Shown piece after piece: positions 55,198 through 63,252 of a stretch of DNA of 64,000 nucleotides. This stretch comes from CAVVAE01 sp963746185 (lineage in GTDB: Bacteria; Actinomycetota; Actinomycetes; Propionibacteriales; Nocardioidaceae). The position numbers and the translations under genes were made by a program. Positions within the stretch are counted from its first letter, which is position 1, and every line of letters begins with the position of its first letter. The DNA is taken from positions 62,001-126,000 of the forward strand of contig CAVVAE010000002.1 in the NCBI GenBank assembly GCA_963746185.1. Direction: 5' to 3'. Below the pieces are notes generated by a model that saw only the letters and a program-made list of their open reading frames with translations, searched no databases and was not told the DNA's origin.

Positions 55198-55300
55198 GCG
55201 TGCTCCTGACCAGCTGTCAGCGAAACACCCAGTCTAGGGGGTGAACCAAGGTGGCCGCCCTCCACGACCGGCGGGCCTCAGGAAGTCCGGTGGTGAGCGG

Positions 55301-55855
55301 TCAGATGGTCATCAGGGCGTGCAACTGGCGCCCGGGCAGTTTGACCCGTCCCGACAGGAAACTCAGCTCGATCAGAACGGTGACGCTCGTGACCGTGGCC
55401 GAGGCACGCTCGATCAGCGATGCTGTGGCGTCGACCGTCCCGCCGGTCGCCAGTACGTCGTCGATGACCAGCACTCGGTCGCCTTCGGCGAAGGCGTCTT
55501 GCTGCACCTCGAGGGTCGCCTCGCCGTACTCGAGCGCGTAGGACTGGGTGTAGGTCGGACCCGGCAGCTTGCCTTGCTTTCGGACGGGGACAAAGCCGGT
55601 TCCGAGCGCCAACGCAACCGGAGCCGCCAGGATGAAGCCGCGGGCCTCGATCCCGACCACCTTGTCGACGACGACTGCACCTGAGTCGTCGCAACCCGTC
55701 TCGGCCAACGCGTTGACCACGGTCGTGAAAGCCTTGTGGTCCGCCAGCAGTGGGGCGATGTCCTTGAAGACCACACCGGGTTGGGGGAAGTCTGGCACGT
55801 CGCGGATCAGGGACGACAGCACAGTCTCGAGAGCAGGCTGCGCCGGCACAGTCAC
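55301..55855 (-). CDS. apt: Adenine phosphoribosyltransferase
   Basis: Salvages adenine to AMP with PRPP. The 184-residue protein has the FPQPGVVFKDIAPLL opening, the VGIEARGFILAAPVAL adenine-site block and the PRPP-binding loop VLVIDDVLATGGTVDA. GTG start overlaps the secF stop (GTGA). It lies between secF and rel, the standard actinobacterial order. Confidence 0.95.
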   Translation of the reverse strand: MTVPAQPALETVLSSLIRDVPDFPQPGVVFKDIAPLLADHKAFTTVVNALAETGCDDSGAVVVDKVVGIEARGFILAAPVALALGTGFVPVRKQGKLPGPTYTQSYALEYGEATLEVQQDAFAEGDRVLVIDDVLATGGTVDATASLIERASATVTSVTVLIELSFLSGRVKLPGRQLHALMTI

Positions 55856-57009
55856 TTCTTGCCGCGCTTGGACCGAGCCTGCCGTTGGGGTTGAGCCCGC
55901 TTCGCCGCAGCGCTCTTCATCGGACGACTGACCGTCTTCGTTGCGGTCTTCGGCCCCGGAGACGCGGCAGCCTTGGCCGCGGCCTTCTCGGCGACCTCCG
56001 CAGCCCGAGCAGACTCGCGCAGTTCCTCACGGTCGGCGGTCGAGCGCCGGTTGTGCACGCGCTTGGCCTGCGCCTTCATGGCTGGCTCACGCATCTTGAG
56101 CTGCGCCAGCAACGGGGTGGCAATGAAGATCGATGAGTACGCCCCCGCCGCCATACCGACGAAGAGTGCGAGTGCGAGGTCCTTGAGAGGACCGGAGCCG
56201 AGCTGGAAGATGCCGACGTACAAGATGGCACCGACCGGCAACAGCGCCGCGATTGACGTGTTGATCGATCTGACCAGGGTCTGGTTGACGGCGAGGTTGG
56301 CGCTTTCTTCGTACGTACGACGCGTGGACGTCAAGATGCCGCGCGTGTTCTCACGCACCTTGTCGAACACCACCACAGTGTCGTAGAGCGAGTAACCGAG
56401 GATGGTCAGGAGTCCAGTGACGGTCGCCGGTGTCACCTCGAACCCCGTCAGGGAGTAGACGCCGATGGTGATGGCCAGGTCGTGCGCCAAGGCAACGATG
56501 GCGGCCACCGACATTCGCCACTCTCGGAAGTAAGCCCAGATGAAGATCAGCACTAAGACGACGAAGACCATCAGGCCGGTCAACGCCTTCTTCGCAATCG
56601 CCTCGCCCCAGGTCGGTCCGATCGACGCAGTGCTGACCTCGGTGGACCCCTGGTCGGTCAGGACGTTCTGGATGACGGTGATCTCATCGGTCGTCAGCGG
56701 CTCGGTCTGAACCCGCACAGCATCGTCGTTCGACGCGACCACGACAGGGTTGGCGGCTGCCTCGATGCCGGTGTCGACCACGGCCCCGCTGATCGTCTCG
56801 ACCTTCGACGAGGGGTTGTCGATCTTCGCGTTGAACTCGACTCCACCACGGAACTCGATCCCGAAGTTGAGACCTCGAAACACGAGCGATGCGATCACGA
56901 CGACCAGGATCCCCACCGAGATGAGGTACCAGGTCCTGCGTCGACCGACGAAGTCGATCGAGACGTCACCTGAGTAGAGTGCCGCGCCAATCCGTCCGAA
57001 CTTCGACAT
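55852..57009 (-). CDS. secF: Protein translocase subunit SecF
   Basis: Partner of SecD; the pair uses the proton gradient to pull exported proteins across the membrane. The 385-residue protein has six predicted helices (first about 27-46), the conserved FRGLNFGIEFRGGVEF periplasmic opening, and the D-G-rich helix 4 block TGLLTILGYSLYDTVVVFDKVREN. The C-terminal 75 residues are a cytoplasmic Lys/Ala-rich tail ending in basic repeats (QRQARSKRGKK), longer than in E. coli. Overlaps secD by one base. Confidence 0.95.
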   Translation of the reverse strand: MSKFGRIGAALYSGDVSIDFVGRRRTWYLISVGILVVVIASLVFRGLNFGIEFRGGVEFNAKIDNPSSKVETISGAVVDTGIEAAANPVVVASNDDAVRVQTEPLTTDEITVIQNVLTDQGSTEVSTASIGPTWGEAIAKKALTGLMVFVVLVLIFIWAYFREWRMSVAAIVALAHDLAITIGVYSLTGFEVTPATVTGLLTILGYSLYDTVVVFDKVRENTRGILTSTRRTYEESANLAVNQTLVRSINTSIAALLPVGAILYVGIFQLGSGPLKDLALALFVGMAAGAYSSIFIATPLLAQLKMREPAMKAQAKRVHNRRSTADREELRESARAAEVAEKAAAKAAASPGPKTATKTVSRPMKSAAAKRAQPQRQARSKRGKK

Positions 57010-58799
57010 CAGGCTTCTCCCGCCACGGTGCGCGTTGGGGTCTTCTTCAACGGCGGCATGCCGAGGTGTTGACGATCAAGCCCGGACCACTTGTGGCCTT
57101 GCCCGAAGAACTTCGTCCGCGCCAGCAATGTCACCATCGGCTTGGTGAAGAAGAACACGACGAAGACGTCGATGAACGTCGTCAGCCCCAGCGCGAACGC
57201 AAACCCCTTGACGACGCCGATCGCGAAGATGAAGAGCACGAGCGCCGCGAGCATCGACACAGCGTCAGCGGCCAGGATGGTTGCCCGGGCGCGCCGCCAA
57301 CCCGTCTCGACGGAGGTACGCAGGGTTCGGCCGTCACGCACCTCGTCACGCAATCGCTCGAAGTACACGATGAACGAGTCGGCGGTGATACCCACCGCGA
57401 CGATCAAGCCCGCGATCCCTGGCAGCGTCAACGTGAAGCCATAGGCATGCCCCAGCAACAGCACACTGGCATAGGTCAGAAGCCCGGCGATGGCCAGCGA
57501 AGCGACAACAACAAGTCCGAGTCCGCGGTAATAGATCAGGCAGTAGACCACCACGAGGACGAGGCCGATGATGCCGGCGATGATGCCGGCCCGGAGCTGG
57601 TTGGAGGCCAGCTCGGGGCCTTCGTCACTGCGGCTCTGGACCACGAACGTCAGAGGCAGTGCGCCGTACTTCAGAGAGTTCGCCAGACTGTCCGCGGACT
57701 CCTGGTTGAAGTTTCCGGAGATCTCCGCCTGGCCGCCGGTGATCGGCTCATCGTTGGACGGGTCGGACAACACCTTGCCATCGAGCACGATCGCCAGCCG
57801 CTGCCTGTCTTGCGTGAGCGGATTCGTCTGCCCGGCGATCTGAGTCGTGACGTCACCGAACTGCTTGGCGCCCTCACCGTTGAACTCGACGTTGACGACG
57901 TACTGACCCAAGCCTTGTTGCGGAATGCCAGCAGTGGCGTCCTTCACCGTGGTGCCCTCGACCATCGAAGGCCCGAGCAGGTAGCGGAAGCCTTCTTCGT
58001 TGCAGGCAAGGAGAGGTTGGCTCGGGAGGTCGACCTGGTCGGTGGCCGGCTCACCTTCGCCAGGGCACGTGAACGCGGCCAGCTTGGCCTGCCACTCCTG
58101 GGGAGGATTCGCGATCCAGGCGTACGGGTCGTCGATCTCGACGAGATCGGGTGGCACCAGCGCACTTGGTGGTCCGGTCGGAGCAGGCTCAGTGGTGGAT
58201 TCCGGCGTCGTCGGTGTGGTCGGGTCACCAGTGTCCGTGGGTGTGGTGGGCGCTGCGCCGTCCTCGAGCCAAGGCGCTCCGACGCGGTTCTTGCCGGTCG
58301 TCTCGTCGGGCGATGTGCCCTCGCTCTGGCTTGGGCCCGTTGTTGACCCCGTGTCCGTGGGGGTGGTAGGCGCCGGTTCAGTGGACTGTCCGGTGGGCGG
58401 GGCCGTGGGCGGCGCCTGGTTGGCGGGCGGCAGCGTCATCGCGACGAGTCGGAACCTCAACTGCGCTGTCGAACCGATGGTGCGCTCGAGGTTGGGGTCG
58501 ACCTTGCCGGGGATCTCGACAACGATGATGTCGTCGCCTTGAGTGGTGACCTCGGACTCTGCGACCCCAGCGCCGTTGACGCGGTTGCTGATGATGGCGC
58601 TGGCCTCGTCGAGCTTGTCGCTCGTGACGGATCCACCGCTGTTGGACTTCGCCTGCAAGGTGATGCGGGTGCCACCTGAGAGGTCAAGGCCTAGCTTGGG
58701 CTTCCAGTCGCCGAGACTGGCGGCCGCTATGTACATCGTCGCGATGACGAGGATGAAGATCGCGAGCGTACGAACCGGCTGCGACGTCTGAGTCGCCAC
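57009..58799 (-). CDS. secD: Protein translocase subunit SecD, with Thr/Pro-rich insert
   Basis: A 596-residue translocase accessory subunit. Helix 1 (about 9-28) is followed by the P1 domain (LGLDLSGGTRITLQ, SNRVNGAGVAESEVTTQGDDIIVVEIPG), the P1-head region, and five C-terminal helices with GIVKGFAFALGLTTFIDVFV-like segments. An insert at about 123-217 is rich in Thr, Pro and Ser and repeats PTTPTDTG twice. Such disordered inserts occur in actinobacterial SecD but vary greatly. Cotranscribed with yajC (two bases apart) and secF. Confidence 0.95.
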   Translation of the reverse strand: MATQTSQPVRTLAIFILVIATMYIAAASLGDWKPKLGLDLSGGTRITLQAKSNSGGSVTSDKLDEASAIISNRVNGAGVAESEVTTQGDDIIVVEIPGKVDPNLERTIGSTAQLRFRLVAMTLPPANQAPPTAPPTGQSTEPAPTTPTDTGSTTGPSQSEGTSPDETTGKNRVGAPWLEDGAAPTTPTDTGDPTTPTTPESTTEPAPTGPPSALVPPDLVEIDDPYAWIANPPQEWQAKLAAFTCPGEGEPATDQVDLPSQPLLACNEEGFRYLLGPSMVEGTTVKDATAGIPQQGLGQYVVNVEFNGEGAKQFGDVTTQIAGQTNPLTQDRQRLAIVLDGKVLSDPSNDEPITGGQAEISGNFNQESADSLANSLKYGALPLTFVVQSRSDEGPELASNQLRAGIIAGIIGLVLVVVYCLIYYRGLGLVVVASLAIAGLLTYASVLLLGHAYGFTLTLPGIAGLIVAVGITADSFIVYFERLRDEVRDGRTLRTSVETGWRRARATILAADAVSMLAALVLFIFAIGVVKGFAFALGLTTFIDVFVVFFFTKPMVTLLARTKFFGQGHKWSGLDRQHLGMPPLKKTPTRTVAGEA

Positions 58800-58800
58800 G

Positions 58801-59217
58801 TCAGTTAGCTCCTCGACTGGTGGGCTTCTGGCTGTCTGGTCCGTCGGTGACTTCTGCCTCTGAGCTCACAGGGGGAGCGTCGGGCTGGGACTCGTCAACC
58901 TCCGGGTGTTCTTCCAGTGTGCCTTCCGCATCCGGCTTTTCCTCGGCCGGTACGTCGTTGATGAGCTGGGCAATGGCACCGCGGTGGACCGTGACCACCA
59001 CCCCGTCGGCCACCGAGACCTTCACGCGGTCATCTTCGACCGCCACGACATGCGCGTAGATGCCGCTGGTGAGCATGACGTCGTCACCGACCGACAGTGC
59101 CGCCTGCAGGGTTGTCACTTTCTGGGCTCGCTTGCGCGCGGGCCTGATCACCAGGACATAAAGCAGGATCAACAGCAGCGCGATGGGTACGAGATTTGCG
59201 ACCACGTCCGGATTCAC
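58801..59217 (-). CDS. yajC: Preprotein translocase accessory subunit YajC
   Basis: A 138-residue single-pass membrane protein that joins SecDF. The N-terminal helix (about 7-26, LVPIALLLILLYVLVIRP) is followed by the family's RPARKRAQKVTTLQAALSVGDDV with TSGIYAHVV. The last 50 residues are an acidic Pro/Glu-rich tail beyond the conserved domain. First gene of the yajC-secD-secF-apt-rel run. The 190-base gap upstream (to ruvB) holds no other gene I can support. Confidence 0.93.
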   Translation of the reverse strand: MNPDVVANLVPIALLLILLYVLVIRPARKRAQKVTTLQAALSVGDDVMLTSGIYAHVVAVEDDRVKVSVADGVVVTVHRGAIAQLINDVPAEEKPDAEGTLEEHPEVDESQPDAPPVSSEAEVTDGPDSQKPTSRGAN

Positions 59218-59407
59218 CCGATGACTCCTTGATGCGATCCCTTGCCGCGGGCGTGGCGGATCGATTCGACGACATAACCATGAGAGGGCCCGTTGAGGAC
59301 CAAAAGCGGAGTCTAACCGCTCACCCCAGCGATCTCCGAGTCGAGGTCGCCCGGTGTGTCCCTTCCGTTACGGTACGCCACACTCGTCGAAGGGAGACTC
59401 TCGCCAC

Positions 59408-60526
59408 TCAGCTGGTCTCGGCGTCCTCGTCGAACAGCAGATCCTGGTCGGGGAAGGGCGCGCTTCGCGGCACCTTCATGCCGAGGTGCTGCCACGCAGC
59501 AGGGGTGGCCACGCGACCGCGTGGGGTCCGTGCGAGGTATCCAGACCGCACCAAGAACGGCTCTGCCACCTCCTCGACAGTCTCGCGCTCCTCGCCCACC
59601 GCGACGGCAAGTGTGCTCAGCCCGACAGGGCCGCCGCCAAACCGACGGCACAAGGCGTCGAGCACCGCGCGGTCGAGGCGGTCGAGGCCGGACTCGTCCA
59701 CTTCGAACAGAGCCAACGCGTCCCGAGCCAGCGCGCGGGTCACTCGCCCATCGGCGCGGACCTGGGCGAAGTCTCGGACCCGTCGAAGCAACCGGTTGGC
59801 GATCCTTGGTGTTCCACGTGAGCGAGAAGCAATCTCGTGGGCGCCTTCGGTGTCGACCTCGACCTCGAGGAGTCGGGCCGACCGGGTGACGATCTGCTGC
59901 AGCTCAGGAGCCTCGTAGAACTCCAAGTGACCGGTGAACCCGAAGCGGTCGCGCAACGGTCCAGGCAGCAAGCCCGCCCGCGTGGTGGCACCCACCAGCG
60001 TGAACATCGGGATGCCCAGCGGAATCGCCGTGGCCCCAGGACCTTTGCCGACGATGACGTCGACGCGGAAGTCCTCCATCGCCATGTAGAGCATCTCCTC
60101 GGCCGGCCGCGACATGCGATGGATCTCGTCGAGGAAGAGCACGTCCCCTTCGGACAGTCCCGACAGGATTGCCGCGAGGTCGCCGGCGTGCTGGATGGCC
60201 GGACCACTCGTGACGCGCAGAGGTGCCTCCATCTCGGCAGCGATGATCATGGCGATCGTCGTCTTGCCGAGTCCCGGAGGCCCGGAAAGCAGGACATGGT
60301 CAGGACTACCTCCGCGGTGCCGGGCAGCTTCGAGGACCAACCCCAGCTGCTCGCGCACTCGGTCCTGTCCGATGACCTCGTCGAGCGTCTTCGGACGCAG
60401 CGCCGCCTCGACGGCTCGTTCGTCGCCTTCAGCCTCAGCAGCGACCAGCGCTCGGCCGGGCAGGTCAGCGACTCTCGCGTCGACCTGGGTGTCGAACTCG
60501 GCTTCAAAGTCGTCCACGGCACTCAC
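59408..60526 (-). CDS. ruvB: Holliday junction branch-migration helicase RuvB
   Basis: AAA+ motor that drives Holliday junction movement with RuvA. The 372-residue protein has an acidic N terminus, Walker A SGPPGLGKTTIA, Walker B LFLDEIHRMSR, sensor 1 GATTRAG, the Arg finger in GPLRDRFGFTGHLEFY, and the winged-helix DNA-binding C-terminal domain (GLSTLAVAVGEERETVEEV). The start overlaps the ruvA stop (ATGA). Part of the ruvC-ruvA-ruvB operon behind an SOS box. Confidence 0.96.
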   Translation of the reverse strand: MSAVDDFEAEFDTQVDARVADLPGRALVAAEAEGDERAVEAALRPKTLDEVIGQDRVREQLGLVLEAARHRGGSPDHVLLSGPPGLGKTTIAMIIAAEMEAPLRVTSGPAIQHAGDLAAILSGLSEGDVLFLDEIHRMSRPAEEMLYMAMEDFRVDVIVGKGPGATAIPLGIPMFTLVGATTRAGLLPGPLRDRFGFTGHLEFYEAPELQQIVTRSARLLEVEVDTEGAHEIASRSRGTPRIANRLLRRVRDFAQVRADGRVTRALARDALALFEVDESGLDRLDRAVLDALCRRFGGGPVGLSTLAVAVGEERETVEEVAEPFLVRSGYLARTPRGRVATPAAWQHLGMKVPRSAPFPDQDLLFDEDAETS

Positions 60527-61149
60527 GCCTTCGACAGCGAACGAAGCGCTGCCCGTAGTAGGTCGGAGACCGGGGTCGGTTCACCGTCGGACAAGGACTC
60601 CGCGGCCAGGGGTGCGACCGACTCGACTGCCGCCTCAGCCTCCTTGATCGACCAGCCCAACCCGAGCAGGCCGGCGCGTACCTGGTCGCGCCAGGCCTCC
60701 GAACCGCCAGCAGACGAGGCGTGCGGCGTCGTCGTGGCGACGCCGGTCGGAGCGCCGATGCGGTCCTTGAGCTCGAGCACGATCCGCTGCGCACCCTTGC
60801 GTCCGATGCCAGGCACTTTGCACAGCGACACCAGGTCGTCGCTGGTGACGGCACGTCGGAGCTCGTCGGGGCCATGCACGGCCAGCATCGCCTGAGCCAG
60901 CTTGGGCCCGACTCCGCTCGCGGTCTGGAGGAGCTCGAAGAGGCTGCGCTCGTCGTAGTCAGCAAAGCCGAACAACGTGAGGGAGTCCTCGCGCACGACC
61001 ATCGACGTGGCCAGCGTCGCCTCTTCGCCGACACGCAACGACGCCAACGCACTAGGTGTGCACATCACGAGCATGCCGATGCCGCCAACCTCGATCACTG
61101 CGGAGTCGATGAAGACGGCCGACACCGGTCCCCGGACGAACGCGATCAC
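60523..61149 (-). CDS. ruvA: Holliday junction DNA-binding protein RuvA
   Basis: Binds four-way junctions and loads RuvB. The 208-residue protein has the N-terminal OB fold (MIAFVRGPVSAVFIDSAVIEVGG), two helix-hairpin-helix motifs (VGPKLAQAMLAV and VPGIGRKGAQRIVLELKD) and a short C-terminal UBA-like domain that contacts RuvB (SIKEAEAAVESVAPL). Four-base overlaps couple it to ruvC and ruvB. Confidence 0.95.
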   Translation of the reverse strand: MIAFVRGPVSAVFIDSAVIEVGGIGMLVMCTPSALASLRVGEEATLATSMVVREDSLTLFGFADYDERSLFELLQTASGVGPKLAQAMLAVHGPDELRRAVTSDDLVSLCKVPGIGRKGAQRIVLELKDRIGAPTGVATTTPHASSAGGSEAWRDQVRAGLLGLGWSIKEAEAAVESVAPLAAESLSDGEPTPVSDLLRAALRSLSKA

Positions 61150-61676
61150 GACGACCGGCCTGCCTTGGCCATCGCCGCCTCGATTCTGGCCGCAGCGGCC
61201 CCTCTCCAGATGTGACAGATGGCGAGGGCTAGCGCGTCTGCTGCGTCGGGCGGAGACGGCCGTTCAGCCAGCCGAAGCAGCCGCATCACCATCGTGGCGA
61301 CCTGCGCCTTGTCGGCGCGACCACTGCCCGTGACAGCGGCCTTCACCTCACTGGGGGTATGCAGAGCCACGGGAATGCCTCGCCGTGCAGCGGCCACGAT
61401 GGCGATACCCGAGACTTGAGCGGTGCCCATCACGGTGCGCACGTTGTGTTGCGAGAAGACTCGCTCGACCGCGACGGCGTCGGGCCGATGCTCGTCGAGG
61501 TAAGCGTTGATGCCGGCCTCGATGGCCACCAGTCTGGTTCCGAGGTCGGCGTCAGACGGCGTACGCACGACTCCGATCGCGATAGCGCTCAACGGGCCAG
61601 ACGGTGCGCCCTCGACCACCCCCAGACCGCAGCGAGTTAGCCCGGGGTCAACGCCCAAAACCCTCACGTCGGGCAC
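61146..61676 (-). CDS. ruvC: Holliday junction resolvase RuvC
   Basis: The nuclease that cuts Holliday junctions. The 176-residue RNase-H-fold protein has the four acidic active-site residues: VLGVDPGLTRCG (first Asp), AVERVFSQHN (Glu), and the C-terminal DAADALALAICH (two Asp). GTAQVSG in the middle is also conserved. First gene of the ruv operon; a LexA-type box lies about 31 bases upstream. Confidence 0.96.
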   Translation of the reverse strand: MPDVRVLGVDPGLTRCGLGVVEGAPSGPLSAIAIGVVRTPSDADLGTRLVAIEAGINAYLDEHRPDAVAVERVFSQHNVRTVMGTAQVSGIAIVAAARRGIPVALHTPSEVKAAVTGSGRADKAQVATMVMRLLRLAERPSPPDAADALALAICHIWRGAAAARIEAAMAKAGRSS

Positions 61677-61706
61677 TCCTCACGCGGTCGGGACGGCTGC
61701 TAGGTG

Positions 61707-61722
61707 CCGAACAGGTGTTCGA
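61707..61722. promoter_or_regulatory. LexA/SOS box upstream of ruvC
   Basis: On the minus strand TCGAACACCTGTTCGG matches the actinobacterial SOS box TCGAAC-N4-GTTCGA with one mismatch at the last base. It lies in the 112-base gap between yebC and ruvC. LexA control of ruvCAB is known in mycobacteria and fits DNA-damage induction. Confidence 0.8.
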
Positions 61723-61788
61723 CCCGAACAACGTATCGCCTGGCGACGACCCTCAGCGGCAGCGACGCGCCCGTGTGTTGTCCGGCGG

Positions 61789-62568
61789 TCAGCTCGATAA
61801 GTCGAGCTCGGCGAGCAGTTCGTCTGACACGTCGAAGTTGCCGAACACGTTTTGTACGTCGTCGGACTCCTCGAGTGCCTCGATGAGACGGAACACCTTG
61901 CCGGCGCCATCCTTGTCGACATCGACGGTAATGCTCGGGACGAACGAGGCCTCGGCTGACTCGTAGTCCAGCCCGCCGGTCTGGAGAGCAGTGCGCACGG
62001 CGACGAGGTCTGTGGGTTCGGAGATCACCTCGAACGCCTCGCCGAGGTCGTTGACCTCCTCCGCGCCGGCGTCGAGCACAGCAGCCAGCACGGTGTCCTC
62101 GTCGACCACGCTGGGCTCGGGACCTTCTTGCGTTTTCGGGACGATGATGACGCCCTTGCGGGTGAACATGTAGGACACTGAGCCTGCGTCAGCCATCGAA
62201 CCGCCACCGCGCGTCATGGCCGTCCGCACCTCTCCGGCCGCCCGGTTGCGGTTGTCGGTGAGACACTCGATGAGCAGCGCGACTCCGCCGGGGGCGTAAC
62301 CCTCGTACATGATCGTCTGGTAGTCCGCTCCCCCAGCTTCGAGCCCCGAGCCGCGTTTGACCGCCCGGTCGATGTTGTCGTTGGGGACGGAGGACTTCTT
62401 CGCCTTCTGGATGGCGTCGTACAACGTCGGGTTGCCCGCCGGGTCACCACCGCCGGTGCGAGCCGCCACCTCGATGTTCTTGATGAGCTTGGCGAACAGC
62501 TTGCCTCGCCTGGCGTCGACCACCGCCTTCTTGTGCTTGGTGGTCGCCCATTTGGAGTGGCCGGACAT
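61789..62568 (-). CDS. yebC: YebC/PmpR-family protein (TACO1-like)
   Basis: A 259-residue conserved protein that acts in translation of difficult sequences or as a regulator in different bacteria. It has the signature opening MSGHSKWATTKHKKAVVDARRGK, the core NPTLYDAIQKAKKSSVPNDNIDRA, and GYAPGGVALLIECLTDNRNRA. Length normal. It sits in the common order pdxT-yebC-ruvC. The recently proposed role at polyproline stalls is known family biology, not shown by this sequence. Confidence 0.95.
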   Translation of the reverse strand: MSGHSKWATTKHKKAVVDARRGKLFAKLIKNIEVAARTGGGDPAGNPTLYDAIQKAKKSSVPNDNIDRAVKRGSGLEAGGADYQTIMYEGYAPGGVALLIECLTDNRNRAAGEVRTAMTRGGGSMADAGSVSYMFTRKGVIIVPKTQEGPEPSVVDEDTVLAAVLDAGAEEVNDLGEAFEVISEPTDLVAVRTALQTGGLDYESAEASFVPSITVDVDKDGAGKVFRLIEALEESDDVQNVFGNFDVSDELLAELDLSS

Positions 62569-62600
62569 GCGTTGAGTTGCTCCTTCAGGCTGTGCCGCTG

Positions 62601-63200
62601 CTAGGAACTGCGGACGAGATCAACGAAGTATCTGTGCACGCGATCGTCATGGGTGATCTCGGGGTGGAATGAGGTGGCCATGGTCGCGCCCTGGCGCACG
62701 GCGACGATCCTACCGGCGGCTGGACCGCTGGCGACTGTGGCGAGTACGTCGACGTCGGCGCCGACCTTTTCGACCCAAGGTGCCCGGATGAACAAGGCGT
62801 GGAACGGCTCATCGAACGGCGCGAAGTCGACGTCGCTCTCGAACGAGTCGACCTGACGCCCGAAGGCGTTACGTCGTACGACGACATCAAGACCACCAAG
62901 CGTCTGCTGACCATCGATACCCCCCTCGATCCGATCGGCAAGCAGGATCATTCCGGCACACGTACCCAGGGCAGGCATCCCCGATGCCAGTCGCTGCCGC
63001 AGCGGGTCCCAAAGCTCGAAGATCGTCGCCAACTTGTGCATCGTCGTCGACTCACCACCGGGTATGACGATCGCGTCGACGTCAACCAGCTCGTTCGGAC
63101 GGCGTACCGGTACGGCGTCGGCCCCGACAGCGGCGAACATCCGGAGGTGCTCGCGGACGTCACCTTGCAGGGCGAGGACGCCGATCGTCGGGAAGGTCAC
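62601..63200 (-). CDS. pdxT: Pyridoxal 5'-phosphate synthase glutaminase subunit PdxT
   Basis: Releases ammonia from glutamine for the PLP synthase PdxS. The 199-residue class I-like amidotransferase has IGVLALQGDVREH, IPGGESTTMHKLA, the nucleophile Cys in GTCAGMILLAD, and the catalytic His/Glu in SFHPEITHDDRVHRYF. All catalytic residues are present. The usual partner pdxS is not next to it: the gene upstream is instead the end of a surface protein. Confidence 0.95.
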   Translation of the reverse strand: MTFPTIGVLALQGDVREHLRMFAAVGADAVPVRRPNELVDVDAIVIPGGESTTMHKLATIFELWDPLRQRLASGMPALGTCAGMILLADRIEGGIDGQQTLGGLDVVVRRNAFGRQVDSFESDVDFAPFDEPFHALFIRAPWVEKVGADVDVLATVASGPAAGRIVAVRQGATMATSFHPEITHDDRVHRYFVDLVRSS

Positions 63201-63252
63201 CCTTACATCGTATGGGCCGATCTCTCACGCTCCGAATCAGTAGAGCCTCGGA

